A DNA stretch of 64,000 bases from Piper betle (GCA_033002965.1 JAURVB010012952.1:25713-89712), one strand, 5' to 3'; counted from the first letter of the stretch, positions 34,601-46,296 are shown. A program made the numbers and translations. The notes: generated by a model not told the origin, from the letters alone.

Positions 34601-37600
34601 AGTATTCCACTAAATTAATATTTAGTACCTCAACAAAGAATGCATCTCGTTCAGGTGCCACAAATTCCATCCTACAAAAAGATAAATTTCAATCAGAATA
34701 CTATTAAACTTTAGAACAAGAGAATCGAGAGTATCACTCTCACAAAGAGAACAAGATTAATGGAAAGTAAATGGAATCATGGTAAATAAAACTTTCCATG
34801 ACAAATTAGCAACAAAGTACTATCCATTTCCATTACCAAATAAAGTTCAACTTCAATACACTTAAAGGAAGCCACATGTATTTGATTGACATACCATCCT
34901 AGCTAAGGGGAATAACATAGGTGGGCAAAGGCATAAGTTATGAGTAAAGCACATGCAAAACATAGGGCTTATTGAAAGGAAACTGATGTTTTAATTTGTC
35001 TGCTCTTCAATTCTTTTCCTATTATAGGTTATGTTAAGGTGATTATAACAAATACGGTGTTTCAGTTATGTCCATTTTCAATATGAAATTTCCTTCATCC
35101 TAGCTCTCCATCTCTTTTTACTTCATCAACTTTTATATAACAAAATTACTTTTAAAATGACTTCACAGCTAGAATTGAAGACCAAAAAGGAAAAAATGAA
35201 GAAAGAACGATGTTAAAAACACAGCAAGGAAAAGAAAATGGTGAAGCAGCTACAAGCCCACAAGTAACTAGTAACTCATCAAAGTTAAGCCACGCCATTT
35301 TCGCTCAAGTCTCAAAATGGAAGTGATATTCATAAACGCAGCTTATGTCTATAATATAATACTTGGTTATGTTTCAGTATCTTGGGCCCAAATTTTTATA
35401 AACTTCTTAAATCAAGTCTCTGTCTTTTTTGGATAAAAATGGACTCTTTAGTGAAAAGAAAGGGTAAAATTTTACCTCCCAACTGGACATATCTTTTCAA
35501 AGTTTAACCTTGAAGTTTGAACCATTTAAACCTAAGAGTGTAAACGAGCCGAGTCAAAAACCACTTTGTTCATGTTCAACTTGTTTTAAAACTAGTTTGT
35601 TCAAGCTTGGTTAAATATCAGGTTATATATTACGAGGTGAGCTCAAGCTGATCATTTACTTGTTCAAAGAAAGGGTAAAATTTTACCTCTCGGCTAGACA
35701 TATCTTTTCAACGTTTAGCCTTTAAGTTTGAACCATTTAAACCTAGGAGTGTAAACAAGCTGAGCCGACCCAAGCCAAGCACCTCTTTATTCATGTTCAG
35801 CTTGTTTTAAAACTAGTTTGTTCAAGTTAGGTTCATTACCAAGTTATATATTTACGATCTCGAGCTGAACATTTACTTGTTCAAGCTTGGTTTGTACTTG
35901 ATTACAATATGAATTGAGCCAAGCCGAGCCGAGTAAAATAACTTGGCTTGATTATACCCCAATAAATAGTAAGTCTTTAATATTTAGTAATAAGTAGTAA
36001 GTAGTATTAAGTATCCATTGATAAGTAGTTTATAATTGTTACTTATATCAATTATTTGTAAGTAACTAATTATTAAATAACTAGCTGAGCTATGGTTACT
36101 TTGAGTATGACCAGTATATATTCGTAATTTAGTTTTGATAAATGTGATAAGTTATATTTAATATATTTTACTTTGGAAAAAAATAATTTAGGGTAAGCAT
36201 AGGTATTGCTACTATTGAATAAGCTAAATAGTTAATAGTTAAGTAACATGTTAAGTACTAGCAACACTTTCTTGTAAGTCATTGATGATGGTGTAAGAGT
36301 TTTACAACTTGACATAAGAAATATTATATGAGCCAAGTCGAGCCGAGTTGAGCCAAATATTATATCGAGTTCAAACATGTCGAACTTGAGTTTCGAGTCA
36401 TACCGAGCCGAGTGCTTCCTAGTTCAAACTTTGTTCACAGTTCAACAAGCTATCTATTTCAAGCCAAGTGTTTTGACAAGCATGAAATTAGCGAGTACGA
36501 GTTCAAGCCGAACTGAGTTGAATGCAAAAGGCTAGCGAGCTAGTTTGGCTTGTTTACATCCCTATTTAAACCAATATTCATAATTGAATGCATAACAAGA
36601 AACAAAATATTTCTAGTTTAAAATGTTTATTCTAACGCATTAACCAATTTAAACCAATAAAACTTAAAAATTACTATAGATTCTTAGTTGTGAATGAACA
36701 ATATTTGCAAGGACAAAGTTTATCTTTCTCTATCTATCCGCATCAGTTCTACAAAAATAGGAGAGGCGGGAAAGCAACAGAAAGATCGGAGAACTTACCA
36801 CCCCTTCTTCAACAATTGAGCAGCAACAGCACAAACCTTTGCTTGAACATAGGCATCAGCAGAACTTGCGTGTTGCATAGCATAGCACAGACAAAAGCTG
36901 CATCATAAGAACACTTATTATAAGATAAAACTGAAAAATAGAAACATGGCCAGTAAAGAAAGTTAACTTTAAATGAAATACAAGGGCTTGGGGGCATAAA
37001 AAAACCATAAATCATGCTGGTAACTACGGTGATAATAAAGATAAAGATGTAAGATGCGAAAGAAATAAGGCCGACACTGAATTTGTACTTTATCAAATTT
37101 TTCTTATCCTCAGGTTTTAGAATGCTCCATTCCCGTAAGGCAGCATTACAAATAGCACCAGCAGCTTGAAACCTTGCATTTGGTAGCTGAGAATTTTCTG
37201 AAAAAACATGTTCACTAATATATCAAAACAAAAGGATGACAATCTAGAGTATAAGCTAGAATATACTTCTCCTTACACTATATCAGCTATCCTTATTTCA
37301 TAAAATTCCTCTTGTAAGGTTTTTATTGTTCTATTGGTTAATGACTAGGAGAGTGTTTACTTGAGACTGTATTGGGCCCTTTCTAACATTTTTCGATTAT
37401 TGAGATGAGTGACAAAACATCATACATCGATCACTGTGTTTTTCAAGCTATATCCATTTGTTATATATGGATTCATTGTAATTAAACCATGCTAAGAAAT
37501 AGTGAAAGCGGCTTAAATAAAAATAACCTCTGGACTGGCTAATGTAAACCTACCAAGAATAAATTGACATAGCTGATAGGGGCTGGGAGATTGACGAAGT

Positions 37601-39157
37601 GCTAAAATAGTTGATTCAGCAGCGGTCGGGTTCATGTGCATCTGCATTAACCGAAAAAATTTATAACTGGTAGCATCAATAGGCTTTGTATTTTCAATAC
37701 AAACACAAAGATAGGAGTGCATTAACGTTAAAAAAAAACTTCAATTTCTGTAAAACATGGGAAAATCGTAAACAAAACTATCCTACAAGAACAAGAAAAA
37801 TTGCATAGAACTATATAAACTAATTTATAAGTAAACCAGCTATATGTAGCAGCAAAACAAACAAAGACGTCACATATTTTGCTCATGCATGTCTATTTTA
37901 CCAGAGGATAAATCACTGTATATCTTTCCATAGCTAAATTACAGTTTAGCCCTTCTCTTATCCAACACAGTTAGTTAATGATAGTAATATTGAGAAATCT
38001 AATTCAACTACAAGCATAACTACTTGTAATTACATTTCTAATTCAACTAGAATCAGATTCTATATCCACTGTAAGCAATACTAATAGTATTGAGGAATCT
38101 GATTCCACAAAGTTTACTAATAAAACATTTGATATCTAATTCAATTTCAACTCAAAGTAAACATAGCTAAAAGCTAAATTTTGGCATTGCCGAAAAATAC
38201 TAGTTGGCAATATAAGCAAACACATCCCATCTGAAGAAATTCGCATAGGCACCCTCTCTACATGTTTTTAGGTTCCCCTTTCACCAAAACTAAACTTGCA
38301 GCCACCTTCTCACTCTAAAAACAACATACATGCATGCCGCCTAATCCAACTATGATTAAATTCTACATCTAATGTGAGCAATACTAACAGTATTGAGAAC
38401 TCTGATTCCACAAATTTTACTTATTAAACATTAGAAATCTAAGTCAATAAAAATTCAAAGTGAATATTTCCAAAAAAGCTAAACTTTGATGTTACCACAA
38501 AATACTAGTTGACCGTATGAGAAAGCATCCCATCCGAAGACATTGACACCGACACCCACTTCAACTTTTTTAAGGCTCCTTTTCCAAAAAAAAGCCTCGC
38601 GGCCACCTTCTCGATTCAACAAATCTTCTTCCCGAATCTTAGTCTCTAACAACAACATACATGCATGTTCTTCTCCAAGACAGTAAACAACAACAAAGAA
38701 GCAACCTTGTCGGCATAATCCAACGCATTCCCAACAGTATAACTGGTAATCTAGCTTCACTAAAACCATTATCGCATCACATGAGAAAACATCCCATACA
38801 AAAGACATTGGCATGGGTACAAAAAAAAACAAACAAACAAACCTTGTTGCCCATCTCACTTCACCAAACCTTCTTCCAACTCTAAAAACAGCATACATGC
38901 ATCTTCCTCTCCAATAAAATAAACAAAAAAACAATGAAACGACCTTTTTAGCATAATTCAAACCATCTCAACAATACAGCAGGCAATCAATCCAACTTCA
39001 CTAAAACCAATCCCTATCACATTATAGCGATTCGCGAGCTCGGGAGAAGTAGCAAGCGAGGAAAGGAAAAGACCTGGATTGCGCTGCAAGCCTGCTCGAT
39101 GGAGAGCATGGAGGATCGAAGGTGAGCGAGAGGATCGTTGGGGATAAACTGCTCCAT
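16633..39157 (-). CDS. XPO4: Exportin-4-like nuclear transport receptor, 31 exons over 22.5 kb
   Basis: Exons from 5': 39074-39157, 37554-37641, 37089-37197, 36799-36897, 34629-34671, 34481-34552, 34206-34301, 33860-34105, 33575-33758, 33339-33450, 33181-33267, 31719-31872, 31345-31438, 31120-31182, 30877-30995, 30681-30785, 28180-28253, 25911-26142, 25559-25630, 24656-24727, 24217-24278, 24020-24122, 23787-23918, 23482-23625, 19812-19919, 19689-19739, 19512-19589, 19309-19422, 18513-18709, 18170-18239 and 16633-16821. They sum to 3453 nt, about 1150 residues, the usual size for plant exportin-4, an importin-beta-like HEAT-repeat carrier using RanGTP. The N-terminus ([16 protein letters not shown]), [16 protein letters not shown], the [15 protein letters not shown] block and the C-terminal [12 protein letters not shown] support the call. 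Oddity: exon 25911-26142 carries two mutually compensating frame shifts by my reading, which would give early stops unless the splicing or the sequence differs. Introns host many transposons. Confidence 0.85.
21484..21945 (+). mobile_element. TRIM (terminal-repeat retrotransposon in miniature), complete
   Basis: Two direct LTRs of exactly 153 bp (21484-21636 and 21793-21945) start TGTGAGATCCC and end in taca or aaca. They differ at five positions by my count. Directly after the left LTR is a primer-binding site TGGTATCAGAGC (21639-21650) complementary to the 3' end of initiator methionine tRNA. A purine-rich tract (aaggtgggtgga) precedes the right LTR. The interior is only 156 bp and noncoding. 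The 5-bp TAAAC flanks both sides (21479-21483 and 21946-21950). It is a complete non-autonomous element that must have been moved by proteins from elsewhere. Confidence 0.9.
22045..22113 (-). repeat. SINE-like head with pol III A- and B-box motifs
   Basis: On the - strand the text reads gcctagtggttgaggc, close to a tRNA-type A box (TRGCNNAGTGG). About 20 bases later comes agttcaattc, close to the B box GGTTCGANTC. This is the layout of a tRNA-derived SINE 5' region. The body and tail are not recognisable because the segment runs into the end of a hAT-like element. It is not a functional tRNA: no cloverleaf stems are apparent. Confidence 0.4.
26787..27067 (+). mobile_element. TRIM/SMART-like mini-LTR element, copy 1
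   Basis: The left LTR (26787-26867, 81 bp) is followed by a degenerate primer-binding site tagcatcagagtc. The interior of about 160 bp contains ggttcaaatccc and ends in the polypurine tract cttaagggggag, directly before the right LTR start tgttaaagtgaatatttag (27027), which is cut off near 27067. It lies in the exportin-4 intron between exons 26142 and 28180. A second copy of the same body and LTR is at 29601-29839. Confidence 0.7.
28430..29370 (-). mobile_element. Truncated Ty1/copia element: RNase H fragment, polypurine tract and 3' LTR
   Basis: On the - strand, 29071-28883 translates to a degenerate copia RNase H with the recognisable features [22 protein letters not shown] and [12 protein letters not shown] (compare SK-Q-x-V-x-x-S-x-x-EAE and E-x-x-W-x-x-x-LLxEL); the codons contain substitutions. 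It is followed by the tract cttgagggggag and a 3' LTR (28641 down to about 28430) starting tgttggatgctg and ending near acggtgaactca. The 5' part of the element is missing. It sits in the exportin-4 intron between exons 28253 and 30681. Confidence 0.7.
29446..29839 (+). mobile_element. Chimeric LTR element: copia-like 5' LTR joined to a TRIM-like body and 3' LTR
   Basis: 29446-29600 looks like an LTR (starts tgttaggatatg, ends ttatca) whose last part, acggtgaactcacc, matches the LTR end of the copia remnant at 28430. Directly after it is a perfect primer-binding site TGGTATCAGAGC (29601-29612). The following interior (cttgggttcgaatccc onwards) and the terminal repeat from 29760 (tgttaaagtaaatattt) match the TRIM-like element at 26787, not the 5' LTR. 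The two ends thus differ in family. Confidence 0.55.
31988..33056 (-). mobile_element. Non-autonomous LTR retroelement in an exportin-4 intron
   Basis: Direct repeats 31988-32178 and 32843-33056 both start tgttgaaaa and end ctttaaca on the + strand. Read on the - strand, the 5' LTR (33056-32843) is followed at once by a primer-binding site tggtgccagagc, a variant of the initiator-methionine site. The interior ends in the polypurine tract aagcttgagggggga next to the 3' LTR. Flanks are acata (31983-31987) and acgta (33057-33061), a 5-bp target duplication with one mismatch. The 664-bp interior has no coding capacity. The size is between a TRIM and a larger LARD-type derivative. Confidence 0.8.
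35455..35880. repeat. 211-bp tandem duplication across the left border of a hAT-like element
   Basis: The segment starting near 35455 (gaaagggtaaaatttta) recurs 211 bp later at about 35666 with moderate divergence. Each copy contains accatttaaaccta followed by gagtgtaaac, so the unit includes both intron DNA outside the element and the element's left end. It lies in the exportin-4 intron between exons 34671 and 36799. Confidence 0.75.
35533..36564. mobile_element. hAT-like non-autonomous element rich in GAGCCGAG words, target duplication TTTAAACC
   Basis: The left end TAAGAGTGTAAACGAGCC is matched by the complement of the right end (tagggatgtaaacaagcc). The perfect 8-bp repeat tttaaacc flanks both sides (35525-35532 and 36565-36572). 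The interior repeats gagccgag, gagttcaa and cttgttcaa words in both orientations near the ends and is AT-rich in the middle. No transposase is present. This composition is typical of a widespread class of plant hAT-type non-autonomous elements. Confidence 0.75.
38070..38960. repeat. Degenerate tandem repeat of about 300 bp in exportin-4 intron 1
   Basis: Three successive blocks (about 38070-38343, 38373-38670 and 38690-38910) share an ordered set of words: agtattgaggaatctgattc, aatactagttg, catcccat..gaag and acatacatgcatg. The third copy is partial. They are in the first intron (37642-39073), on the transcribed side close to the promoter. Confidence 0.7.
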
Positions 39158-39300
39158 CTTCTCGGCTTAGAGGGGATCGGGGAGTCGGGAGGGGGAGGGA
39201 AGAAAGGTAGAAGAGATTCAGTGGCGGTGGCGGCGGCGGTAGGATCTCCGGCGATGTCGCCGGAGAAGAGGGTGGAGACCTCCAGAAGCAAATATTAACA
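39158..39300 (-). promoter_or_regulatory. 5' leader and promoter-proximal region of exportin-4
   Basis: Upstream of the ATG at 39157 the - strand is rich in CCGCC and CCTCC with clusters such as gccgccgccaccgcc, typical of a plant 5' untranslated leader. Beyond 39300 the sequence becomes AT-rich. No TATA box was assigned. Confidence 0.45.
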
Positions 39301-39380
39301 GGTTCCTTCTCTGCGCCTTCTATTTTTAGTAATTTATTTAATCCCATTACTTAAAAATTTATCTGTATATATACATTTAA

Positions 39381-40193
39381 AATAAATAATTATTATATTT
39401 ATAAAATTTCAAATTAATCTCGGGACCTTTTTAGATTAATTAGTAAAGTAATTTAAATAGAATTCAATTTTAAAATATTTTGAACTAGTATATTTGAAAG
39501 ATATAAAATTATATTTAATATTGTCTAAACGAAAATTATGAATCTTTCACATATTTTACTTTTTTTTGTATGTGTATATATATATATATTATGTGAAATC
39601 CAAATATTTAAGTTAGATATGTAGTTTATTTAAATTGAATGATGTGTAGCTTAAATAAATTTTTCTCATCGTCTTCTTTAGTGTTCTCAAGTTTTTTTCA
39701 CTTTATATTAATATATGATGTGGAAAATGAAAATCAAGCAAAATTATAATGTATATATATATATATATAATGTTATCTTTATACCTTTAACCTTAAAGGC
39801 AACTGGTCTAATTGGTAATAAAAATTACATATGATAATCTAATAAATAATTATTATATTTATAAAATTTTAAATTAATCTCATGCTTGAACCTTTTTAGA
39901 TTAGTTAGAAAAGTAATTTAAATGAAAAATAATTTTAAAATATTTTGAATTAGTATATTTGAAAAATCTAAAAATATTATGAACCTTCCAGATATTTATT
40001 TACTCTATTTCTTGTATATATATATATAATTATTATGTGAAATCTAAATATTTAAATTAGATATGTAATTCATTTAGATTGAATGAAGTGTAGTTGACAT
40101 AAAATTTTCCCATCGTCTTTTTTATGTTCTCGAGTTTTTTTCCACTATTCTTTTATTAGATAATGTGGAAAAGAAAATCAAGCAAATTATAAA
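39381..40193. repeat. Tandem duplication with 460-bp spacing upstream of exportin-4
   Basis: 39381-39750 and 39841-40193 align throughout: both begin aataaataattattatat and end near gaaaatcaagcaaa, with shared words such as ttttaaaatattttgaa, tatatatata and catcgtctt in the same order. Differences include several small indels. Both copies are noncoding. Confidence 0.8.
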
Positions 40194-42640
40194 ATAATAA
40201 AAATTTAAATATAAAAAATAAACGTTATTTTACAAATTTTTAACCTTAGAATTTGTTTTTCAACTCATGCCATAATTTAGTCCAGCCTAACACTACATAA
40301 GTTGATTTTGATATCAATTATAATGACTTTGTATAAGTAGGAATAGGCATAAATTATTATTGTTGTAAAGAAGTGAACACAAGTTAAATATTTATCATCT
40401 CCGATAACATAATAATAATAATAATAATAATAATATTAACCCTTACACATAAAAATAAGATGTGGGATTTATTTAAGAGATCAGATTAAATTTCTAGAGC
40501 AGTGTAACACATGGGGCTCCACCATATGGGAGGTGAAGGATCTTAGTTTAAGGAAGTCAAATATTCAATCTACATGCTTTATTATAATTTATATAATTTT
40601 AGCCGATAGTTGTAGCAGAAGCCCAATTTTTCCAATATTATAATTGTTAGTAATTGTTAAAAGATGGTTACGAAACAACCTATATTGTACTTGGATCATA
40701 TAATATTGACTTGTTACCTATAAACGATTTTTTTGTTAACTCAATTAATTACGGAAAAATTCATTGCTGAAATTACTTTTTTTAAACTTTCATTTATCTC
40801 AATAATTGTGACTATTTTCAGCGTTTTATTTAATTCAATATTATTTTCTTCATATTTTTTGAAATATTTTGGAAGATTTTTTTGTTGTAAAATTGTATTT
40901 TCAATTATTATTATTATTAAAATAATTTAATTAACTACCTTTCCTCTTGATTTGATTTGTATGGTCCCCCCATCTTGGTAACATTAAATTCGAATAAATA
41001 ATAACAGTTAATTTCTTGAATAAGGTTGTTATACGTTAATGAAAGTATAAGCTTTTAATTACTGTTGAAGTTGAGGGATTTTCTCCTCGTTCAAAATCAC
41101 ACCTTGAGGAGGGATCTCCCAAGCAATACGGTATAAGAGGCCCTGATAACTACTTCAAATGAGAAACTAAGTCTTCTCTTTTCCAAATATCTCTGGACAA
41201 ATCAATATATTTGTATTTATTAAAAATAAAATTTTATCATAAATATTAATCAAGTTAGCTTTGATTACAATAACTCAAATAAGCTCTAATGGGGTTATCC
41301 AAAGCTCGATCAATGATCACACTCAATTTATCTCGATGTTCAACTGTGATGCAAGCTCAATCCGAAACTTGTCTATAAAAAAATAAAGCAAGCACGGTTT
41401 GTGCTAGAGATCAACCCTCTTACATTAAAGCGCCAGATTAGTTACAACTCACTGCATTTTATCATTTATCACTTACTATTGCTTATTTAATTTAAAAATA
41501 TTAATAATATTATTATTTATTATCAGAAAAACTTTGTGTCTATAATTTTATCTAACTTAACAATTATATAAAAATCAATAAATTATGCTTATATATTTAT
41601 AATCATATTACTAGAAATTAAAGTTTATTACTTAACAATACAAACATAATTAAAAATTGTACATTTTTATATTTCTAATTTAGGATGAAAAACTTAGGGT
41701 GTAATTTTATCCAAATTACAAATATTAAAAATAATAAACCCCATCTAAATATTAAAAGTTTACTCAAACTAAAAACTTTTACTTGTTAGCACCTATTTAA
41801 TAAGATTATATTTTTTAAATAAAAAGTATTCATAATATTTGTATATAACCATTGTATCTAAGGTAGAATATATATTCACTATTTCCCCATATAATTAATA
41901 ATTAATTGGACATATTTTCTAAAATTAAAATTTTTTATTGTTTTCATAGAATTCAAATGTACTCCATTTATCAGGTCATTGACTAGTTTTATATAAGTAG
42001 ATAAATAAATATAATACTATTAGAAATAAAGCTACGAAGTCTAGAATACTACGATGCCAGGACTTAATTGGTTATTTACATAACAAAGTCTTAATGCATG
42101 AACATATTACTTTATGTGCAAAAGAGTGTTACATGTTTTAAAATATAACTTTTATTTAAAGTTTGTAAATTACAATTCAATCACGGGAACTCGAGTTAGA
42201 CTCTAATTTAAATCAATTCAAACTCTAATAGGTTTTAACTTAAATTCAGTTAGACTTTACAAGACCGTTTTGTTGAATAATTTTATCAAATATTAGTAAG
42301 CTCCACTCAAATTTAACAACAAATAAATTAGGTTGGGCAAACAAAACTCTATTTAGTTAGCCCGATAAATATTGAGTATTCTAAAAGCTCCTCGATTTTT
42401 GGCTAAACAGTAAATTTATAATTCGACTTAAATTCAAAAATAAATTTGATTGAGGCTAAGTAAACTCAGACTCAAACTTATAATGAACTTTCTCTTACCC
42501 TAAACTGAGTTGTTTTATTGTTAAATTATGTTTTGACTTCACCCTGAACTCAAATTTAAGGACAAATTTTTACTTAGATTAATTAAAATTCGATCCAAAT
42601 AGCCTCGACTTAAAAAAATTAATAAAAAAACTCCTACTCG
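40194..42640. other. AT-rich intergenic region between the divergent exportin-4 and SNARE genes
   Basis: No gene is supported. An AAT microsatellite is at about 40409-40435. The remainder is AT-rich without termini or repeats that I could define. The stretch between about 42160 and 42560 contains many aatt/attc words but no clear element. Confidence 0.5.
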
Positions 42641-42892
42641 GTGACAGCCTGCGCAACATACATGCCTTCCTGCCCCCCTTGCCTTCTCCATCTTCCCCAA
42701 AATTCCCCATTTCCACCCTAAAGAGCTCAAAATCCCCACCTCCTCCTCCCTCGCCTTCCTCCTCCGAATCCGATCCGGGGAGGGCATCGGCGCCTCCTTC
42801 CTCCCGCCACCCGCATTCCCCCGCATGTCCGGAACCCGCTCTGTCCTCCTGATCCCATAAAGCTTCCGTCTTTGCCGCCGTTTCGGCCGGGG
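42641..42892 (+). promoter_or_regulatory. CT/CCTCC-rich leader of the NPSN gene
   Basis: A pyrimidine-rich, GC-rich stretch (repeated cctcctcc and ccgcc words) leads into the start codon at 42893. A related sequence precedes the broken copy at 53686-53834, which shows that the leader was part of the duplicated segment. The transcription start is not determined. Confidence 0.5.
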
Positions 42893-45800
42893 ATGGCGTC
42901 CGACCTGCCGATGACCCCGCAGCTGGAGCAGATTGAAGGCGAAATCCGCGACCATTTTCGTGCTCTCTCGTAAAAAATCCTCAGCCTTCTTGTGGCTTTT
43001 TTATGTTGTTGTTTGTTGTATGCGATTGAGTTCTGTGATATCTTGTATTTGTTTTTTTTTTTTTTGAATTTTTGTTGCATTGGACTTGTATGGTTTGGAT
43101 AAATTTGTCGCTTCTTTGGTTCAGTCTTGTATGGGTTTTTGCAGGAACGGATTCCAGAAACTGGACAAAATTAAAGATTCTAGTAGGCAAAGTAAGCAAT
43201 TGGAGGAGCTTACAGGAAAAATGAGGGAGTGTAAGAGGTTGGTCTTGGCAATTCTACGTTTACAGTTTGGTATATTTCAGTTTTTTTTTTTTTTGTTGCT
43301 ACATATCACACTGGGCTGTTAAATTTAAATTTTAGCTGTTTATGGGAGAATTTGAATTTAAGGATAGTTTAGAATTTTCGTCAAATAAAAAGAGGTCCAG
43401 GGTTATAAATTCTAGTGTAGAATCTATTTTATTACAAATGGTAAAGCTTTGGCGGTCAGATGACCTTCAAGACACCAAAACCTTACTCTTTTATTTGGGC
43501 TTTAGACCGGTAATGCGTTAAGCAGTTTGAATTGTGGCGATACAAACAAATTAAGTTGACAGGTATTGTTTTATTGTACCTTTAGCCGTGGGGGCTGGGC
43601 TGGTGGCGTGGGGCGTGCTCTGTGTCGAATATTTATGGTCTTTGCATTGAAATAGTTCGAAGACTTTGGAAGACATGGGCTCTCACCATTTGAGCGTTTT
43701 GATGGCTTACAGTTGTGAGGAGTGCCGGAATTGAATCCATGCTCAGGATAAGGTGGAAAACGAAGATGTTGAAATGGTTGACTCTAACCTATTTGGAAAG
43801 AGAGTCTAAGTTGTATTTTTTTAAGTTGGGTGCCCTTTAACATGGAACTTTTAGGAAAAAAGGATGTATGAGATGAAAATTTTATCAGCACTCTTATTAA
43901 TGATGAGTCTATGTTTTCTTGGAAATATCACATTTTACAAAACTTATCTTGAATTTGTCTCAGGCTTATTAAAGATTTTGATCGTGAAGTTCGAGAGGCA
44001 GAGAGTGGAAATCCTCCCGAGGTTAACAAGCAACTAAATGAGAAGAAACAATCTCTGGTCAGTTTCCATGCCTTCATAGCTAACTGCTCATGTATACTCT
44101 ATTCCTTTCAAGTGTTTGGCTTGATTATTGGTTTCCATATTTGCAGATTAAAGAGTTAAATTCATACGTGGCTTTGAGAAAAACGTATGTTTTCTTCTTT
44201 CTTTGCCTTTCTCGTCTTTGGTTCTAGTATATAATTATAATATGTTTGTATGATGTTCATTGTTTCTAACTGTTGTTAAGTGCATTTATTTGTTTACAAT
44301 TTTTATTTTATTAATTATCATTTACAATTCATTTGATTGGTGTGACATAAATGTTAAATCTTGAAAAAATTTAACTGGACAATCTTACCAAAATTGCTAT
44401 ATATTCTATGTATTTATAATTAAAAGAGTTATAGATTAATATGATTTGAGTAATAAATTATCATGAAGTGATTCTCATATGTGGGGGAAAAATCATATTT
44501 CTTATTATTTTTTGGGAAAGAAAAAGTAGGAAATTTTTTTCCCACACAGGGATTTACTTGGAGGAAACCATGATTATTTAATACACAAAATACATTAACC
44601 TATACTATCATTTCTATGGAATACATTAGATAGATATATACTACTTTCGTAGGGTTGAACACTTCAAAATTTCAATGATTTTTCATTTCTTTCATGGCAA
44701 GCAAAAGGACCAACCCTAAGTTGCATTGCTGAGTGTGTTGGATGTTTCATTTTGCTTGCTCAAGACATTTTGGAGCACAATTTGTACACTAAATAAGCTT
44801 TCTCGTTATAGCTGTTTTTGCTTGAAATAGCGTGCAGTTCACTTTACCGGGAATAAACAGCCATGTGTACTCAAGATGTAATTTAGTACTCTAATGGCCT
44901 AGGTCACGTGTAAATAGGTAACTACCTTTCCATCGTAGTATCTGGACACCTATGGTATCTCATTTAAGAGATACATTCTCCTGCATGTGTATATTAATAC
45001 AGGTTAAAAAAATTGAAGTACAGTGTGTGGTTTTGCTATCCAGTTACATAAGAAATGAATTGTATGTGTCTGCATCATTGGAGGTTAAATTCTTAAAATG
45101 TAGGTATACAAATAGCCTTGGAAATAAAAGAGTTGAGCTGTTTGAAGGAGCAGGGGGTAGTGAGGCAATTCCTGAGGACAATGTTCAAATGGCAGCTAGT
45201 GAGTGAGAATGTTTCGCCGTATTCTTATTATTTTTCTTGCCTATCTGTTATAGCATGTAGACATCTTTGATACTCTTTCATCCTGTCTTTCAATGTACAA
45301 AGTAAGGTGAACTGTCTTAACATCATTTTGTACTATGAGAAGAATGCTGATTGCCACTAAAATAGCTTATGTAATGCAATCATTTAAAACATGATAATAG
45401 ACGTGCTTGTTTTGGTCTAGGCTATATTGTCTTGATTGGTTTCCCGAGTTTGAGATCTGCTGTCTACTTGTTAGTTTTTTTATTTTTAACCCAAAGTTTG
45501 TCTTTATATTGTGTAGATATGTCTAATGAAATGCTTGTAAATGCTGGGATGAAGACTATGGATGAGACTGATCAAGCTATAGAACGCTCCAAACAGGTAA
45601 ACTTGTAATAACTCACATGCAATCGTTGTACAGCTGTACAGCCGAGCTTTGTCCACCCATGGATTTATCTTCAACTTTGAAAACTTATCTAGGTTGTCGA
45701 ACAAACAATTGATGTGGGTACTAAGACAGCGGTAACTCTTAAAGGCCAGGTAACTCTACAAGTCTGTGGATCCAAAAAAAATATTGTTAGCCACTTTTTT

Positions 45801-46296
45801 TCAACTTCTAAATTATTGTTTACAGACAGAGCAAATGGGGCGTATAGTCAATGAGTTGGACACGATCCAATTCTCTATCAAGAAAGCTTCCCAGCTGGTG
45901 AAGGAAATTGGTAGACAGGTTGGATTTTTATGTAATTTAAAAGCCTGTGTTCGACAAAATTCTCCTTGACGGTTTTGACTTGCTACTATTTATTAATAGG
46001 TTGCTACAGATAAATGCATCATGTTCTTTCTGCTTCTTATAGTCATTGGTGTGATTGCTATTATCGTTGTCAAGGTATTGCAGTGGCTTTACTCGTGAAC
46101 ATCTATATATTACTTGCGGCAACTTTTTTATTATTTTTTAATTTGGCATTGCCTGTGTTTATTAGAGTTGTATTGAAAATATTTCTATTGTTAGATTGCC
46201 AACCCAAATAACAAGAACATCAGGGACATTCCTGGATTGGCCCCTCCTGCCCCAACTTCTAGGAAATTGTTGTCAACATCGGTATCTCTCTTTTGA
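42893..46296 (+). CDS. Novel plant SNARE (NPSN-type Qb-SNARE), ten exons
   Basis: Exons: 42893-42969, 43145-43237, 43964-44057, 44147-44184, 45104-45198, 45517-45596, 45693-45749, 45826-45918, 46000-46074 and 46195-46296; 804 nt, 267 residues, the usual NPSN length. An N-terminal helical region (LEQIEGEIRDHF, KLDKIKDSSRQSKQLEEL) is followed by the SNARE motif spanning roughly 140-209 (MKTMDETDQAIERSK to IKKASQLVKEIGRQ). A C-terminal membrane anchor follows at about 214-235 (CIMFFLLLIVIGVIAIIVVK) and a short tail with GLAPPAP. NPSN proteins are tail-anchored Qb-SNAREs of the plasma membrane and cell plate, acting with KNOLLE-type syntaxins in cytokinesis. It resembles NPSN11/12/13; I cannot choose among them. 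The last exon could instead splice at 46281, changing the final residues. A partial duplicate lies 10.8 kb downstream. Confidence 0.92.

Noticed and set aside
38479..38961. 160-residue frame on the - strand
   Set aside because: It lies within tandemly repeated intron 1 DNA of exportin-4 and encodes Cys/Phe/Val-rich nonsense without a domain.
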